DNA of 64,000 bases from Trifolium pratense. Its lineage: Eukaryota > Streptophyta > Magnoliopsida > Fabales > Fabaceae. The notes beneath the pieces were generated by a model. That model was not told where the DNA came from. It was given only the letters and a program-made list of their open reading frames with translations, and searched no databases. The DNA is taken from the NCBI RefSeq assembly GCF_020283565.1, contig NC_060059.1, positions 2,177,501 to 2,241,500 on the forward strand. Direction: 5' to 3'. Each line of letters begins with the position of its first letter. Within the stretch, counting starts at the first letter, position 1. Positions 47,477-59,857 of the stretch are shown piece after piece. Position numbers and translations under genes: made by a program.

Positions 47477-50400
47477 ATGGCCAGTTCATCTCATTTCAAC
47501 AATGACGTTGAGGACGCTGCTCCTCCACCTTCTCCCCGCCTGTCTCCTGCTCTCATCACTGACCTTCAGGCCCTCCCCGAGTCAGACCCTAGAGACGGGC
47601 AGGAAACTTCCTGGACTTCTGAGGATGGCGACTTGGTCGTCTTGACTGAGAAGCAGGCAGGGAAGCGTCCCCAATCCGAGCAGGGCAAATCAGCAGAGAC
47701 CGACTTGTCCGCTGCTTCAGTTACCAATGCTGAACTAGCAACACTCATAGCTGCCCTGAAATAAACCACCGAAGCTCTCCAAGGCCAGAATCGCCGAATG
47801 GACGAGCAGAATCTGAGACTCGATCGCTTGGAAAGGAATCAGCGATTCTCAAGGAACAACTCTCCCCCGAGGAGAACTCCTACTTCTCAATCCCCTCCTC
47901 GTCAAGAAACTGTCAGACAACGACGACCTGCCCTCGAGAGGATTGAGCAACCTGGCAAGAAAAGAGACCATGTCTCCCCTCCCCGCGAGGGTATATCTTC
48001 TCCAAATGTGAAAAAAGGAAAAATTGTGGACCGAACACCTCCTCGTCATCGTTCTCCCCAGGGACTCAGCTTGATGACCAAACAAGGGCAGCCAGTAAGC
48101 CGCAGCCATCACACTGACCAATTCTCCAGGAGCCCTACTCCTAACCGTGAGGGCTCACCTCCCCTAAACTCACAAGAGAGCGACGAGGAGGATCCCCGCT
48201 GCCCTTTATCTCACGACATCCTTCAAGCACCCGTTCCAAAGGGATTTGAGCGACCACCTGCTCTCCCAGCTTATGATGGACTTACTGACCCAGATGAACA
48301 CATCGCATCAGTCAATGCTACCCTGAACTTCTTAAGGGTCAGCGGAGCAATTAGATGCAGAATCTTCCCAACTACACTAAGAAAGGGAGCTATGGCCTGG
48401 TACCACAGCCTAGCTCCTCGCTCCGTTATCTCATGGATGGATCTGACCGACCAATTCTGCAGGCACTTCACTGCTTCCCGCAAGCAACCAAAGACTGAGG
48501 CAGTCCTGGACGCCATCTTCCAAGCTGATAATGAATCTCTCCGCAGTTTCATAGAGAGGTTCAACAGAGAAGCCGTCCAGGTAGAAACAACTGATGACAT
48601 GAAGAAGTACCTGCTACAAAGGGGCCTTAGGCCAAACAGTGACTTTGCAAGAGCCGTGGGAATTGAAAAACCGCGCACCTTTAGCGACCTCCTCCTTAAA
48701 TCTCAAGCCTACATCCAATATGAGGAGCAACAAGCTGCAGATGCTGCCCGTTATGGGCGAGCAGGAAACAACCAGCCTGCTCCTCGTTCAAATGCTGAAC
48801 AGTCCAGCCGAGGAGGAGGAAGACGAAGAGGCGAAAAGCCTAGAGAGCCCCGTGGACCTCCCAGCACATTCAGCAACTATACTCCCCTTAGTAAAACTCG
48901 GGAAGAAATTTGGAAAGAGTGCAACTCAGCTGAGTTCACTAAAGCAGGAATTAAATTTCCAAGACAACAACCCTCAAAGCCTGGCCAAGACAAGAGCAAA
49001 TACTGCAAGTACCACAAAGGCTACGGCCATCTGACTGACGACTGCATCCAATTGAAAGACGCCATTGAAATTTTGATTAGAAATGGGCAAATCAAACAAT
49101 ACGTCAATAGGGGCAATGCTCCCCGGGCAGAAGCTGCTGAGACCAGCAACACCGAAGAAGCTGCACCAGGAAAATCCGGGCACAAGCCAGTTGCCCTTGC
49201 CATCTCCAGACCTGAAGACTTCTTTGTCCCTGACTACTTGGACGACACCTATGTTGCTCCCACACTGAACAAATGGGACGCACTTGCCCAAGCTATGGTT
49301 ATCTCTGGTGGAGGTTTTGACAAACAAACTGTGGGATCCATCAAGAGAAAATTTGAAGAATTGATAGATGGCTCCTCCAACCTGAATGCAACTTTGGATA
49401 AACCGAAAGGGCAATCAAAGCCCTTAGCCTTCTATATGGAAGAGCTGCCCGGTGGAACTGCAAACTCCCAGATACCCCTGCTCATCAGAGTGGACATGGC
49501 AAATATGGACGTCCGCAAGGTACTGGTCGACCAAGGAAGCTCCTGTGATATCATGTATTCCCAACTTTTCAAGACTCTGCAACTAGATGAGACCTACCTC
49601 ACTCCTTACTTTGGATCTGATCTCTCCGGATTTAATGGAGCAACAACTAAGCCATGGGGCTATGTAGACCTGCTAGTCACCGTTGGCTCTGAAGAAACTT
49701 CAAAAACCATCAAAGTGAAATTCCTGGTAGTAGACTGCCCTTCTCTCTACCAGTGCATCCTGGGCCGGACAGCTATTGTTGACTTAATGGCTGTCCCTTC
49801 AACTGCCCACCTCAAGATGAAGTATTATACTCATAAACGCCAAGTTGCGACACTGCATGGAGACATTGAAGCTGCAAGGAGAGTCTTCAATGCCTCCTCC
49901 AAAGGAAATGAATATATCGGGCAGCTCCCCGAGTCCAAGAAGTCCAAGGCAACAACTTCCCTGCCCTTGCCAGAAATCAGCTCCATCGACCTCGACAGCC
50001 GCTTTTCCAAACAGGAAAACAAGGATGAGAAGAAGCTCCGCAAAGAGAAGAAGGAAGACGACGAGACAAGCCAAGAGCACCGTCATCCAGTTCCAGACGG
50101 GGAGTTCGAGCTGATGCCCTTCGGAGAAGACCCGAGCAGGGCAGTGAAGATTGGGACTGGGCTCCCCGAACTTGCTAGGAAGCAGCTTGAAGCCTGCTTG
50201 AAGGAAAATGCTGATCTGTTCGCCTGGCACGCTTCCGAGATGCCCGGCTTGGACCCCAACGTAGCATGTCACCAGCTGACTATTGATCCTACTGCACTTC
50301 CCATTGTACAACGTAGGCGTAGGCAGTCTCCTGAGAAATCGGAGGCTGCAGAAAAATGTGTAAAAGACCTCTTAGAGGCAAATTTCATTTCGGAGGCCAG

Positions 50401-51866
50401 GTATACAACCTGGCTGTCCAACGTTGTACTCGTCAAAAAATCTAATGGAAAGTGGAGGATGTGTTGTGACTATACCGATCTTAACAGGGCTTGCCCTAAA
50501 GACTCTTATCCCTTACCTTGCATTGATAGACTTGTTGATAATTCTTCTGGCTTTAAATTATTGTCTTTTATGGATGCTTATTCAGGTTATAACCAAATTC
50601 CAATGGCAGTGGCAGATAGAGAAAAAACAGCTTTCATGACTGAGTCGGGCAACTATTACTACAACGTAATGCCCTTCGGTCTCAAAAATGCAGGAGCCAC
50701 ATACCAGCGAATGATGAACAAAGTCTTCCGAGGACAAATAGGAGACATGCTCGAGGTATACATGGACGACATGATCGTAAAATCCCCCGAGGAACTCGAC
50801 CATATCGTGCACCTTCGAAAAGTGTTCGAGCAGGCCAGGAAATACAACATGAGATTTAATCCAGAGAAGTGCACCTTCGGGGTCCGAGCAGGGAAATTCC
50901 TGGGGTTTTACCTAACCGAGCGAGGAATTGAAGCCAACCCTGACAAGTGCAGAGCTTTTGCCGAGCTCCCCACTCCGAGCGATAAGAAGTCCATACAAAC
51001 TCTTAATGGAATGCTGACATCGCTTTCCAGATTTGTATCCAAATCAGCACAACATGCACTTCCCTTTTTCAAATTACTAAAGAAAGAAGCAGTCTTCGAA
51101 TGGACAGAGGAGTGCGAGCAAGCTCTCCAACATTTGAAAAAGGCCTTATCAGAGCCACCTGTCCTCTCACGACCAAATGACGAGGAGGTATTATACCTGT
51201 ACCTTTCCGTCGCCTCAGAGGCTGTAAGTGCAGCTCTTATTCGTGAGACAAACGAGGGGCAGAAACCAGTATACTTTACGAGCAAAGCCTTGTAGGGTCC
51301 TGAACTAAGATACCAACAAATTGAAAAAATAGCCCTTGCATTAGTTTATGCTGCGAGGAGACTAAGACATTATTTCTTGGCTCATACAATTGTGGTCCGA
51401 ACAGACCAACCAATCAAATCTTTGCTTGGCCGACCAGATATGGCGGGCAGGATGCTCAAATGGTCCCTCGAACTCTCAGAATTCGACATTCGTTACGAAA
51501 GCAGAAAAGCTCTAAAAGCCCAAGTCCTAGCTGACTTCGTCGCAGAGATGACGAGCTCCTCCCCTACAGTGGACGGAGCAGATAAATGGACAATCTTTGT
51601 GGACGGAGCATCAAGCGCCACAGGAGCAGGTGCAGGCATCATTCTTGAAAATGAGAATGGCTTACTAATCGAGGTGTCCCTAGCACTATCCTTCCCAACT
51701 TCAAACAACCAAGCAGAATATGAAGCATTCCTCGCTGGACTACGTTTGGCCGAGGACGTACAAGCCAAGGAGATAAAAATCTACACAGATTCGCAACTGG
51801 TCGCCTCACAGGTACTAGGAGAGTACCAGACCAAGAATGATAACCTCTCTGAATATCTAGTGTTAG
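47477..51866 (+). pseudogene. Truncated gag-pol of a Tat-lineage Ty3/gypsy retrotransposon
   Basis: One reading frame broken by two in-frame stops, TAA 47762-47764 and TAG 51293-51295, then cut off near 51866. Order: gag (retrotransposon gag domain about 48200-48730); a zinc-knuckle-like CKYHKGYGHLTDDC (about 49000-49050); an aspartic protease with VLVDQGSSCD, where the usual D[ST]G is DQG (about 49520); reverse transcriptase with YMDDM at 50758-50772; a first RNase H around 51180-51540; and a second, archaeal-type RNase H starting WTIFVDGASS (about 51588), which identifies the Tat group. Integrase, polypurine tract and 3' LTR are missing. Codons are far richer in GC than the flanks. It cannot be autonomous. 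Confidence 0.88.
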
Positions 51867-52050
51867 TAAATTTAATATATTATGTATCAATTTTTTTTTT
51901 AAAAAAAAAAAAACAAACTTTTTTTTGAAAGCTTAAGATACAAAGAAGTTTAGTAAAAAAAAAATACAATAAAAAGATTTAAAATAAAGAGGGTATAATA
52001 GACAAAATATAACATAAATTATAAAAAAGACAAGTAATTTAAAAAAATAA
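51867..52050 (+). repeat. 184-bp direct repeat, right copy
   Basis: Partner of 46256-46439. It begins immediately after the retrotransposon coding sequence breaks off and continues into the right end of the Stowaway MITE. Confidence 0.9.
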
Positions 52051-52090
52051 AATTTTCTAAAAAGTCAAGTAATTTGAAACGGATGAAGTA

Positions 52091-54467
52091 ATTGATTGGT
52101 GATGTTATCTTAAAATCCTATTGAATACGACATTGAAACAAATTTATTGAATACTAACAAGAGCTGTTTATATATTCTCATCGGTTACGTTATTTTTATT
52201 CCCGAATTATATGTTCTTGTTGTATTTTTGTAGGACCTATTACTTCACATTCCCTTCATAAACAAGCCATTGCCACAACTGATGCTAATGTCAATGCGAA
52301 ACCCGAACCACGGTGTGGCAAATAGACAAAAACCAATGAAGCGCAAAGAAGGCAATAATAGTAGCAACGAGCCTCCTCCTTCACGAACTGCTTCTCCAAC
52401 CTTGTTCATGTTAATCTCGAACCATCGGATGCTTCTCCACCGTATATGGTGATTTAGATTCCTCTTGGGTAACTATGAGAGTCGTCTACATAACAATTTT
52501 GGAATTAGACGCAATCAAGATCTAAGAAATATAGTAAATATTAGAGAATGCTCATGCACATCAACATACTATGTTCAATTTAGTTTTATGTCATTCTTGA
52601 GGCACCCTCCCTCCTACAGTGTTGTTTCTGATTCTAGAAACTGTTGAAACTCGTGTAAAAACAAGTAAAATTGATAAAACCACAAGTGTATGATTCACTA
52701 TATACAATATATCCAATTGCCTTGAATAGATTTTATCTTTTGCAACAATGATCCGTGTCATATATTTGATCCTTGATTCGATCTTCGAGTGATGCGTATT
52801 AAAAAATTCTTGTTGAAAGAGATTAATCCCTTAAATGAAATTGGCCGATGTATGCAAGCTTGCTTAATTTAAAACAAAATAAAACAAAAAACTATTATTT
52901 TTTTTACGGAAGATATCAAGTTATACACATAGTATGTAGGTATTAAATCAATAATAACATTTTTGCACGTTATTCATTTACCAGTGTCCAGTTAAACTTT
53001 GGTTGAACTTGTATCTGTTTGTCTTTCTGAATAGTAATTTTTTTAAAAAAAAATAAGGATTAATTATAATTTTAATCCTCTTATTTTCACTCACTTATAA
53101 AATTGGTGTCTCAATGTTATTCTTTTGAAGGTCGCTCAAATAGTTGTCTCCTCACCAAGTGTATCTCCTTTTGAAAGGAAAGATTATAAATCAAGTGTAT
53201 CCAAATTAGGTTTGCATCATGCGCATTGTGACATGGCATTTTATGGCTTCTGGTCAATATCGCTCGTAGGATCTACTTGGTTTACCATTTTTGTGTTCAT
53301 TTTCAATTTCACTACTATTTATAAAATGCCACGCTACTTTTACTTTGTTTCTTCTTTAACTAATTGTTTTCAACATTTCATGTTTTTCAAAAAAGAAAGT
53401 TGTTTTCAACCTTTTCGGTATAAATGTCCTCGTTAAATTAATTTAGTTGATAAGAACGTAGCATTATATAGTATGTAGGAGCTGAGTACAAACATAACAT
53501 CGCAAATCAAATACTACCTCCATTCTTAAACATAAGATCTCATTAACTAAATCGAAGGAATTAATAAAATGATTATAATAATAAATTTATTGACGGTGAA
53601 TGTTGTTTTTAAGTTTATCCTTCAAAAGAGTTAAAATTCAAAAAAGACTTATAAAAATTTTCTATCACAATTTTTGGTCCCTACTTTTTATTCAATTCGT
53701 GCAAAAATTTAAATTTTTTTAACAATAGATGAATTAAATATTAATTTTTTTTTGGTTTTTTGCACATGAAAATTCATAAATAATTTATCTTATGTTAAAA
53801 AGTTCTAAATTTTTATCGGAGATGTTCTTATATTGTAAACATGGATACAAAAAACTATTTAAAAATGTGAAAGTATATTTGATTAAAAGTAAGACCAAAA
53901 GTTGTAACAGAAAAAAATTTCAAAGACCAAAAAATGCAAAAAAATAAATAAATAAATAAAAAATTTAGAGACTAAAAACGATATTTTCGAAAACTATAGG
54001 AATCATTTACTTATTTAACCCTAATAACCCTAATAGCAAAAACATTGAAAATTAAAGACAAACATTTTTTCCACCAGCAACAAGCATTGGAAATTCACAC
54101 ATGCATTAACAGATAGAGGAAGATAAAGAGGTTAAGTGTAGAGGCACATAGAAACAGATCATTTTATGCTAATTTTCACATGACAAATTTCGCACAACAT
54201 TGTCATGTGAAAACTCTCATCATAGACATTTACAAATTGGTGAAAATCTCCAGTGAGAGAATCCGTTCCTGCAAGTGTGTGTTGAAAAGGAATAATCCAA
54301 TCAACTTCCTATACTAAATTTGGGTCTGATTCTACAAGGGTGTCTTTATTTTGAACCATAAAATCTTTAAAAGGGTAAAAAAAATAAAAATAAATGAAAG
54401 CTTTGACCCAAGGTGGAAAGGAGAGCTCTTTTGGCAGCCAATCTCAACCACTATAACAAGTATACTT
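52091..54467. other. Intergenic DNA, no gene recognised
   Basis: 52230-52650 is less AT-rich and may be a decayed coding fragment (a frame containing PPPSRTASPTLF), not identifiable. The remainder is AT-rich with a worn MITE end near 53512 and a micro-insertion at 53375-53399. Confidence 0.35.
53364..53410. mobile_element. Micro-insertion (25 bp, A-rich end) with 11-bp duplication
   Basis: TTGTTTTCAAC at 53364-53374 and 53400-53410, with ATTTCATGTTTTTC plus an A-rich tail between. Confidence 0.5.
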
Positions 54468-54527
54468 GCTAACATATCTTGTAAAAAAAACAGCATCTAG
54501 AATAATCACTAACCAATAGCACAGACC

Positions 54528-57417
54528 TCATGATTCGACTGGAGAAAGGAATGATTGGATACCAAAAACGATGAAAAGAATTCCACCCGAGAGTCCAACC
54601 TGCCAAATATTGAGTACAACATTTTAAATGAGATACAGTAAAGCCGAATTGCACACTACAACCTAGAAAGATTTGCCTCTTCATTATTCCATCAAGTTTT
54701 ACCTCATTTATTTTTCATTTACTTTCTGTTAGTATAAAATTAATTTTGAAATTACTTGGAATTGGATGTGTGAGGGCTTTTTAGGAAGCGAAATGTTGAA
54801 TTAAAAAATGTAAAGAAGGAAAAAGCGACAAAACATATGGACAACTTGTGACGTAAATATAAAAAATAATAATATTATTACCACTTTTTCAGATATCTGA
54901 GAAGCTAAACTCTTCCCTCCAATAACAGCAGCAGTAGTACACAATGCTTGCCCCCTGAAAAGAACCAACTAATCATTCCAGTTCTCTACTGAGAAATTTA
55001 TAGGACCTTAGGCATGGGACACATATTACATATATATGCCTCCAAACAAACACTAAACACAAACATGCATGCAAAATTCCAGCGAAAAATTAATGAAGAA
55101 ACATCAGTTGATTCTAGAATGCAGGCAAAAGAAATAAGTAGTCAAAACTTACAAAATCCCTCCGAGAACCACGCCGAACGGGTTTTCATCTGCTGCTAAA
55201 CCTATGGTAGCCAGCTGAACAAAAAAAGGTTATGCTTAATAAAGTAACGACTGATGAAACATAAGCTCCAATAATGGCCTATGCAAGAAAAGGAAGGAAA
55301 AAATGTTTTCTAACTATGCTCACCTGGCTCTTGTCACCCCATTCACCAAAAAAAGTGATAGAAAATGCCTGAAGAATGAATATGAAAAGGAATCAAATTT
55401 GACCTAGTTCAGCATTAAGTTAAATATTGTATGGAAATACTATTAATTTAGTACCTGTAACAAGATGGGAGAGAAAAACTGAGATAAAAATGGCCGTTTA
55501 TGTTTTTTTGCTGCATCATCAACCTGGAAAATAGGACAAATAACGTGTATACGGTCTTAGAAAATGAATATACAGCATACGAGAATCTTTTTTTACATTT
55601 GAATTGTTTATTTATTCAAAATATGTAGAAAATTCTTATTCTTGGCCGTGAATCAGAAGTAGTGCAATTAAAGATTTTGGTAATAAAGCTTTCCCTGCAA
55701 GACTTTTAGTGCCATATTCAAAGTATGAACAAGTTTCAGCAATTTATTCGTAACAGAGATATTAATAATCTCACTCTTTGATTTTTTTTTCTTAGTAGTT
55801 CTAAGGATTTTCTAAGGATCTCTTAACGATTTGGTAATTGATATCACATGAACTAAACAAATATTTTATATTATATGACCATGCATGGTCTTAAGGGACT
55901 GGCATAAACTTTCAATACATGTTCAGATCAAAAGACTGGACACGAAGGAAGACAGAAAGAATGCAACAAAAATTTAATCAGACAAATATTATTTACCTTA
56001 TTGCTATCTTTTGTAGCTCCATTTTTAGCTTTCCAATCTTTGTCCTAATCACAATACAAGAGTGTTGTCAAGAATATAAAAATTGACTTAACATGAGAAA
56101 TCAAATAAAGATGAAAAACCAACCAATTGAGCTTCGACTTCAGCTAATTCCTCTGATTCCCTGTCCATCAAATGAATTCATAACGAATGAGTACTTAGAT
56201 GACAACTGGTGTTCATTAGAAATGCATAATCAGGTTGATATGAAGGATAGTAAATCATCACCCTTCTTCAAATATAGCCTCTTTCAAGGACCAAAGTCCA
56301 AACCCCAAGAACAAGATCGTCGTAATGTGATGAGTCCAGTTACGAGAGAGCTGCATCATAGCATGAAAATCACTAAGGGAAGAAATCAAAGTAAAAAAAA
56401 AAAAAGATAATGCAGCCAAACAAGAGTTAGACAACACCTATGATCATATATTCATATGCATTCATCATGAACATCTTATCTCAATATATGCATAATCACT
56501 AAGGGAATAAACAAACAACAATGATAATTCTGAAGTTAAACTCGCTATAAAGAACGCTCACCAGATTTGGAGCAGCCCAACCAACAAGAACAGATAGAAT
56601 TGTCATCACCTATGATTGGAAATTTTACAAGGAACCATGAGAAAGAATCAAATCAAAATATCACAACTTAAAAAACAAAGTTAATGAAACTGAAAAAAGG
56701 GAGAAGGGACAAAACTCTTACTATCAAAGCCGCGAGGCATCCCGATAAGACAAGGCGTCGTGGGTTTCGCATAGCCAGTATCTTCAAATATAAACATCAA
56801 TATATGGAAACAGTCAAACTTTTAATTTTTACTCTCAAAACAACAAAAACAAATATTACTAACTCTCCCTTAATTTTTAGGAACTATGCAATCAACCAAT
56901 CAAGTACTAATAATAGACAACACACCTAATAACATTTAAAATTCAAACTCACTTCATCAAATAACACTTCAAACACAGTAGAGCCATGAGTACTTTTTAT
57001 AATCAATTGAATGGAATCATAGCTGAATACTGTTTTCACAAATTCATAATTAAATAACTTGAATACTTGTTCTTTAAAAAAAAATGAATACTTATTCAAT
57101 TTATTGGTCAAATTGCAGCAAGTGACACACGATAGAAATTTAATTTTAAATAAATAAATAAATAATTGTGATATCTGAGGTAGTTTGAGGTGAGGAAATA
57201 ATTATAGAATGGAATTGTTGAATAAACAAACTAACCGCAGCTGCGAAGAAAGTCTTATCACCGATCTCAGAGAGAATGGTCATGGCAAGTGACTTTGTAA
57301 AACCCTAATTATTATTATTATTAAATAAGAATAAGATTAGCGTTGACGAAGAAGTAACAAATGAAAAATTGAGATGAAAATGAATGCGAGAGAAAATACC
57401 TGAACGATTGAACTCAT
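54528..57417 (-). CDS. GDT1-like (UPF0016) cation transporter
   Basis: Twelve small exons on the minus strand: 57417-57400, 57304-57236, 56781-56722, 56609-56562, 56350-56262, 56160-56124, 56044-55997, 55523-55455, 55368-55324, 55214-55153, 54954-54882 and 54599-54528. The joined frame is 690 nt (229 aa) and all introns are GT-AG. The protein starts MSSIVQGFTKSLAMTILSEI and carries both family signatures, EIGDKT (residues 19-24) and EWGDKS (155-160), each followed by hydrophobic helices, with an acidic, Lys-rich linker between. It ends GIQSFLSPVES. UPF0016/GDT1 proteins move Mn2+ and Ca2+ in exchange for protons. The lack of a transit peptide and the length fit the Golgi/ER-type plant members (PML3/4/5, GDT1-like 4/5) rather than the chloroplast ones. 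Apparently intact. Confidence 0.94.
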
Positions 57418-57441
57418 ATTTGCAGAACGAAGGAATCAATC

Positions 57442-57448
<7 letters not shown>

Positions 57449-57493
<45 letters not shown>
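57449..57493. repeat. (GA)n microsatellite at the GDT1-like 5' end
   Basis: About 22 GA units (CT on the coding strand) starting 32 bp upstream of the ATG, so in the 5' leader or core promoter. CT-rich tracts are frequent in plant leaders and can bind BPC/GAGA factors. Confidence 0.8.
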
Positions 57494-57495
<2 letters not shown>

Positions 57496-57897
57496 GTTAT
57501 TGTTTGTTCTCTTCTTCTTCTCTCTGTTTGAATGTGAATTGTTGTTACCAGTTTGAGTTAAGGGTTGGAGACTGAATTGATATGATTATGAATGAAATAG
57601 ACGGATATACGGTGCGCGCGTGCAACTGCGTGTGCTTATTTTATTTTATTTTACTAATAAACAAATATTGTTTGGATCAGAATTCAGAGTATAGGATTCA
57701 ATTCCCTTTCATGGAATCTGGATAAATTTAAGCATCAAACAAAACAAATACTATTGCTTCTCTATTTAAGATCATTTTCGAATCTAATGCCTTAATCACC
57801 TTCTCATTATTTCTAACTTTTTTAATTACTCCCCTTCCTCACTAACATCTCATTTTATTTTTTTCAAGTTGTTTATAAAGTTTTTCACAAAAATTTT

Positions 57898-57984
57898 CGT
57901 CAGCTTAGCTCAGTTGATAAGGACATCGCACTATATGTGTAGAGCTCAGGTTCGAGCCCGGGACAATCCACTTATTCAATCATC
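57898..57984 (+). mobile_element. SINE family 1 fragment
   Basis: A-box CTTAGCTCAGTTGATAAGG, B-box CAGGTTCGAGCCCGGG, core ATCCACTTATTCAAT, then interrupted by the MITE that follows. The 3' part is missing. Confidence 0.7.
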
Positions 57985-57986
57985 TA

Positions 57987-58236
57987 CTCCCTCCGATCTT
58001 ATATACAAGAGGAAACTTACTTTTTAGATTCATTAAGAATCTAATGTATTTAGACCATATTATAGATTAGATACATTAGATTTTTTTTTTGTTTACATTG
58101 AGCTAGGGATCGAACTCAGGACATATAGCGTACTACTCAGACCCCTCACCACTAGACCAAACCTAGTGGCTTGATACATTAGATTTTTAATGAATCTAAA
58201 AAGTAACATTTATCTTATATATAGGAATGAAGGGAG
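57987..58236. mobile_element. Stowaway-type MITE carrying a nested SINE
   Basis: Ends CTCCCTCCGATCTTATATAC and, inverted, CTCCCTTCATTCCTATATAT; TA duplications at 57985-57986 and 58237-58238. A subterminal pair around TTTTTAGATTCATTAAGAAT is inverted on the other side. Without the SINE and its duplication the element is about 147 bp. Confidence 0.8.
58081..58172 (-). mobile_element. SINE family 2 inserted in the MITE
   Basis: On the minus strand: GTCTAGTGGTGAGGGGTC, B-box GAGTTCGATCCC, and a poly(A) tail (T-run 58081-58090). A perfect 11-bp target duplication GATACATTAGA is at 58070-58080 and 58173-58183. Confidence 0.8.
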
Positions 58237-58249
58237 TAATTTATTCACT

Positions 58250-58348
58250 AAGCCGCTAGGTTTGATTTAATGGTGATGGGTTCGGGACTTTGGATAGTAC
58301 ACTATAGGTCATTGTTTCGATTCACAGCTCATTGTAAATAAAAAAAAA
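58250..58348 (+). mobile_element. SINE family 2 copy
   Basis: GCCGCTAGGTTTGATTTAAT start, B-box-like TTGTTTCGATTCAC, then AGCTCATTGTAAAT and an A-run at 58338-58348. Opposite orientation to the copy nested in the MITE. Confidence 0.65.
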
Positions 58349-59412
58349 TTAATTTATTCGCTATAAACTAAAAACTAGCTGGTTTATAAGTTATTCGCTA
58401 TAAGCACATCCACTATAACAGCTATTCGCTATTTTTTTATCAAACAAAATCTAAGTACTCGCTCTGTCCTAAAATATAAGCAAAAGGTGATCAACTAATG
58501 TATTTGGTCCAAACTTTTAACCAAATACATTAAGTTTCTTTAACTCTTTGGTTATATTTTAGACATACTTTTTAGCTATCAAGTTAAATTTTTAAGCTTC
58601 TAATATATTGCATGGTCACCATTCTTTTAATTATCATTTCTTCCAATCGGACCTCGACCAACTATATGGTAGGAAAAAAACAATAAGAGATATTTCAACA
58701 TAAAGTATGGTGGGTGAAAAGCCATTTTTATTTGATATTATGAGTCGGTTTGATGACAAAATATAATTATTGGACATAACATACATGACAGTACAAGACA
58801 AAATAATATAAGAAAAAAGTTTAAGGTGTTGAACAAATTTTTTCTTTTTACGATGTTTGGTGGACAAAAGATTATTTTGGTATTTTAGACAACTTGTGCA
58901 GAGGACAAAAAGTTGTCTCGTGATTCAGTAGGGACAAAAATTTAAGTTTTTGTCCAGTCCATTGACCCCCAGTTTGTCCCAGAAACAATTTTGATATCAA
59001 ATACAGTACAACTGAAATTATCATGTTCAGTCACTTATTTTTTAGCAAATATAGAAAATAAAGCGATAGCCTTTTAACGTTTATAAAGTGAAACTTTATG
59101 TTTCTTTTGTATATTTTATATAAGTAAAGAAAACTTAAACAAGGAAAATACGATGAAGAGAATAATGTTGGGATGGTGGAGTATCCAATTGACAAGCAGT
59201 AACTATATGGTGTGAGGTTTTAATTTACCAATTCTGTGGCACATAAAAAGTATTATTGGATAATATATACTCACACTGCTACCATCTTTAATTGATTCCT
59301 TTTTAGTGGATGAGTGAGTATAGTAATTTTCAAGCTATCATATTGAATCAATAAACATTAACGGTACTGTTTTTAGAGTTTTGGAAAACTGACAAATCAA
59401 GCAACTTCCTCA
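58349..59412. other. AT-rich intergenic DNA
   Basis: Holds a worn MITE around 58455-58570 (CTCTGTCCTAAAATATAAGC end). No gene. Confidence 0.35.
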
Positions 59413-59775
59413 TCTATATATATAATTCCTAGATAGTTCTCCTACTATCCATCTTAACCCTAATCCACATCACCCATTTACATCCAATTAAATCACACAA
59501 TAATGCCACATCACTTCCTTATATTATATCATTTTCATCTCTATTTTTTTTTCCACATCACTTCCTTATATGCAGTGGCGGAGCCAGGATTTTTTTTTTG
59601 GGTGGGCCGCTAAAAAATTATAACATATAAAGTTGATCACTCGAGAGAAAATGCCATAAGTTTGGCTCCCTTAAAAAAAGTTGGTCATTCAAAAATTAAA
59701 GTGCATATCTTAAAATAATTTAGTATACCATGTGACTCAAAATAATTAAGTTTGAACTAATACTTGCATGAAAAC

Positions 59776-59826
59776 ACAATGAAAATGATTTTGCATATTA
59801 AAAAAAAAAACAATGAAAATGATTTT
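59776..59826. mobile_element. Micro-insertion (17 bp, A-rich) with 17-bp duplication
   Basis: ACAATGAAAATGATTTT at 59776-59792 and 59810-59826 brackets GCATATT plus A10. Confidence 0.65.
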
Positions 59827-59857
59827 TTTAAAAAACAAAACAGATAAATTAAAAAAT

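Larger units (their letters stand above)
46121..52088. mobile_element. Stowaway-type MITE split by a 5.4-kb insertion
   Basis: Left end CTCCATCCGTTTCAAATTAC, right end GTAATTTGAAACGGATGAAG, with TA on both outer sides (46119-46120, 52089-52090). Without the insert and the duplicated segment the MITE would be roughly 360 bp. The insert (46440-51866) lies between two 184-bp copies of one MITE segment. Confidence 0.8.

Noticed and set aside
48271..50312. Long minus-strand frames opposite the retrotransposon gag-pol
   Set aside because: They arise from the GC-richer codon use of the opposite strand; the plus frame has all the retroviral-type domains.
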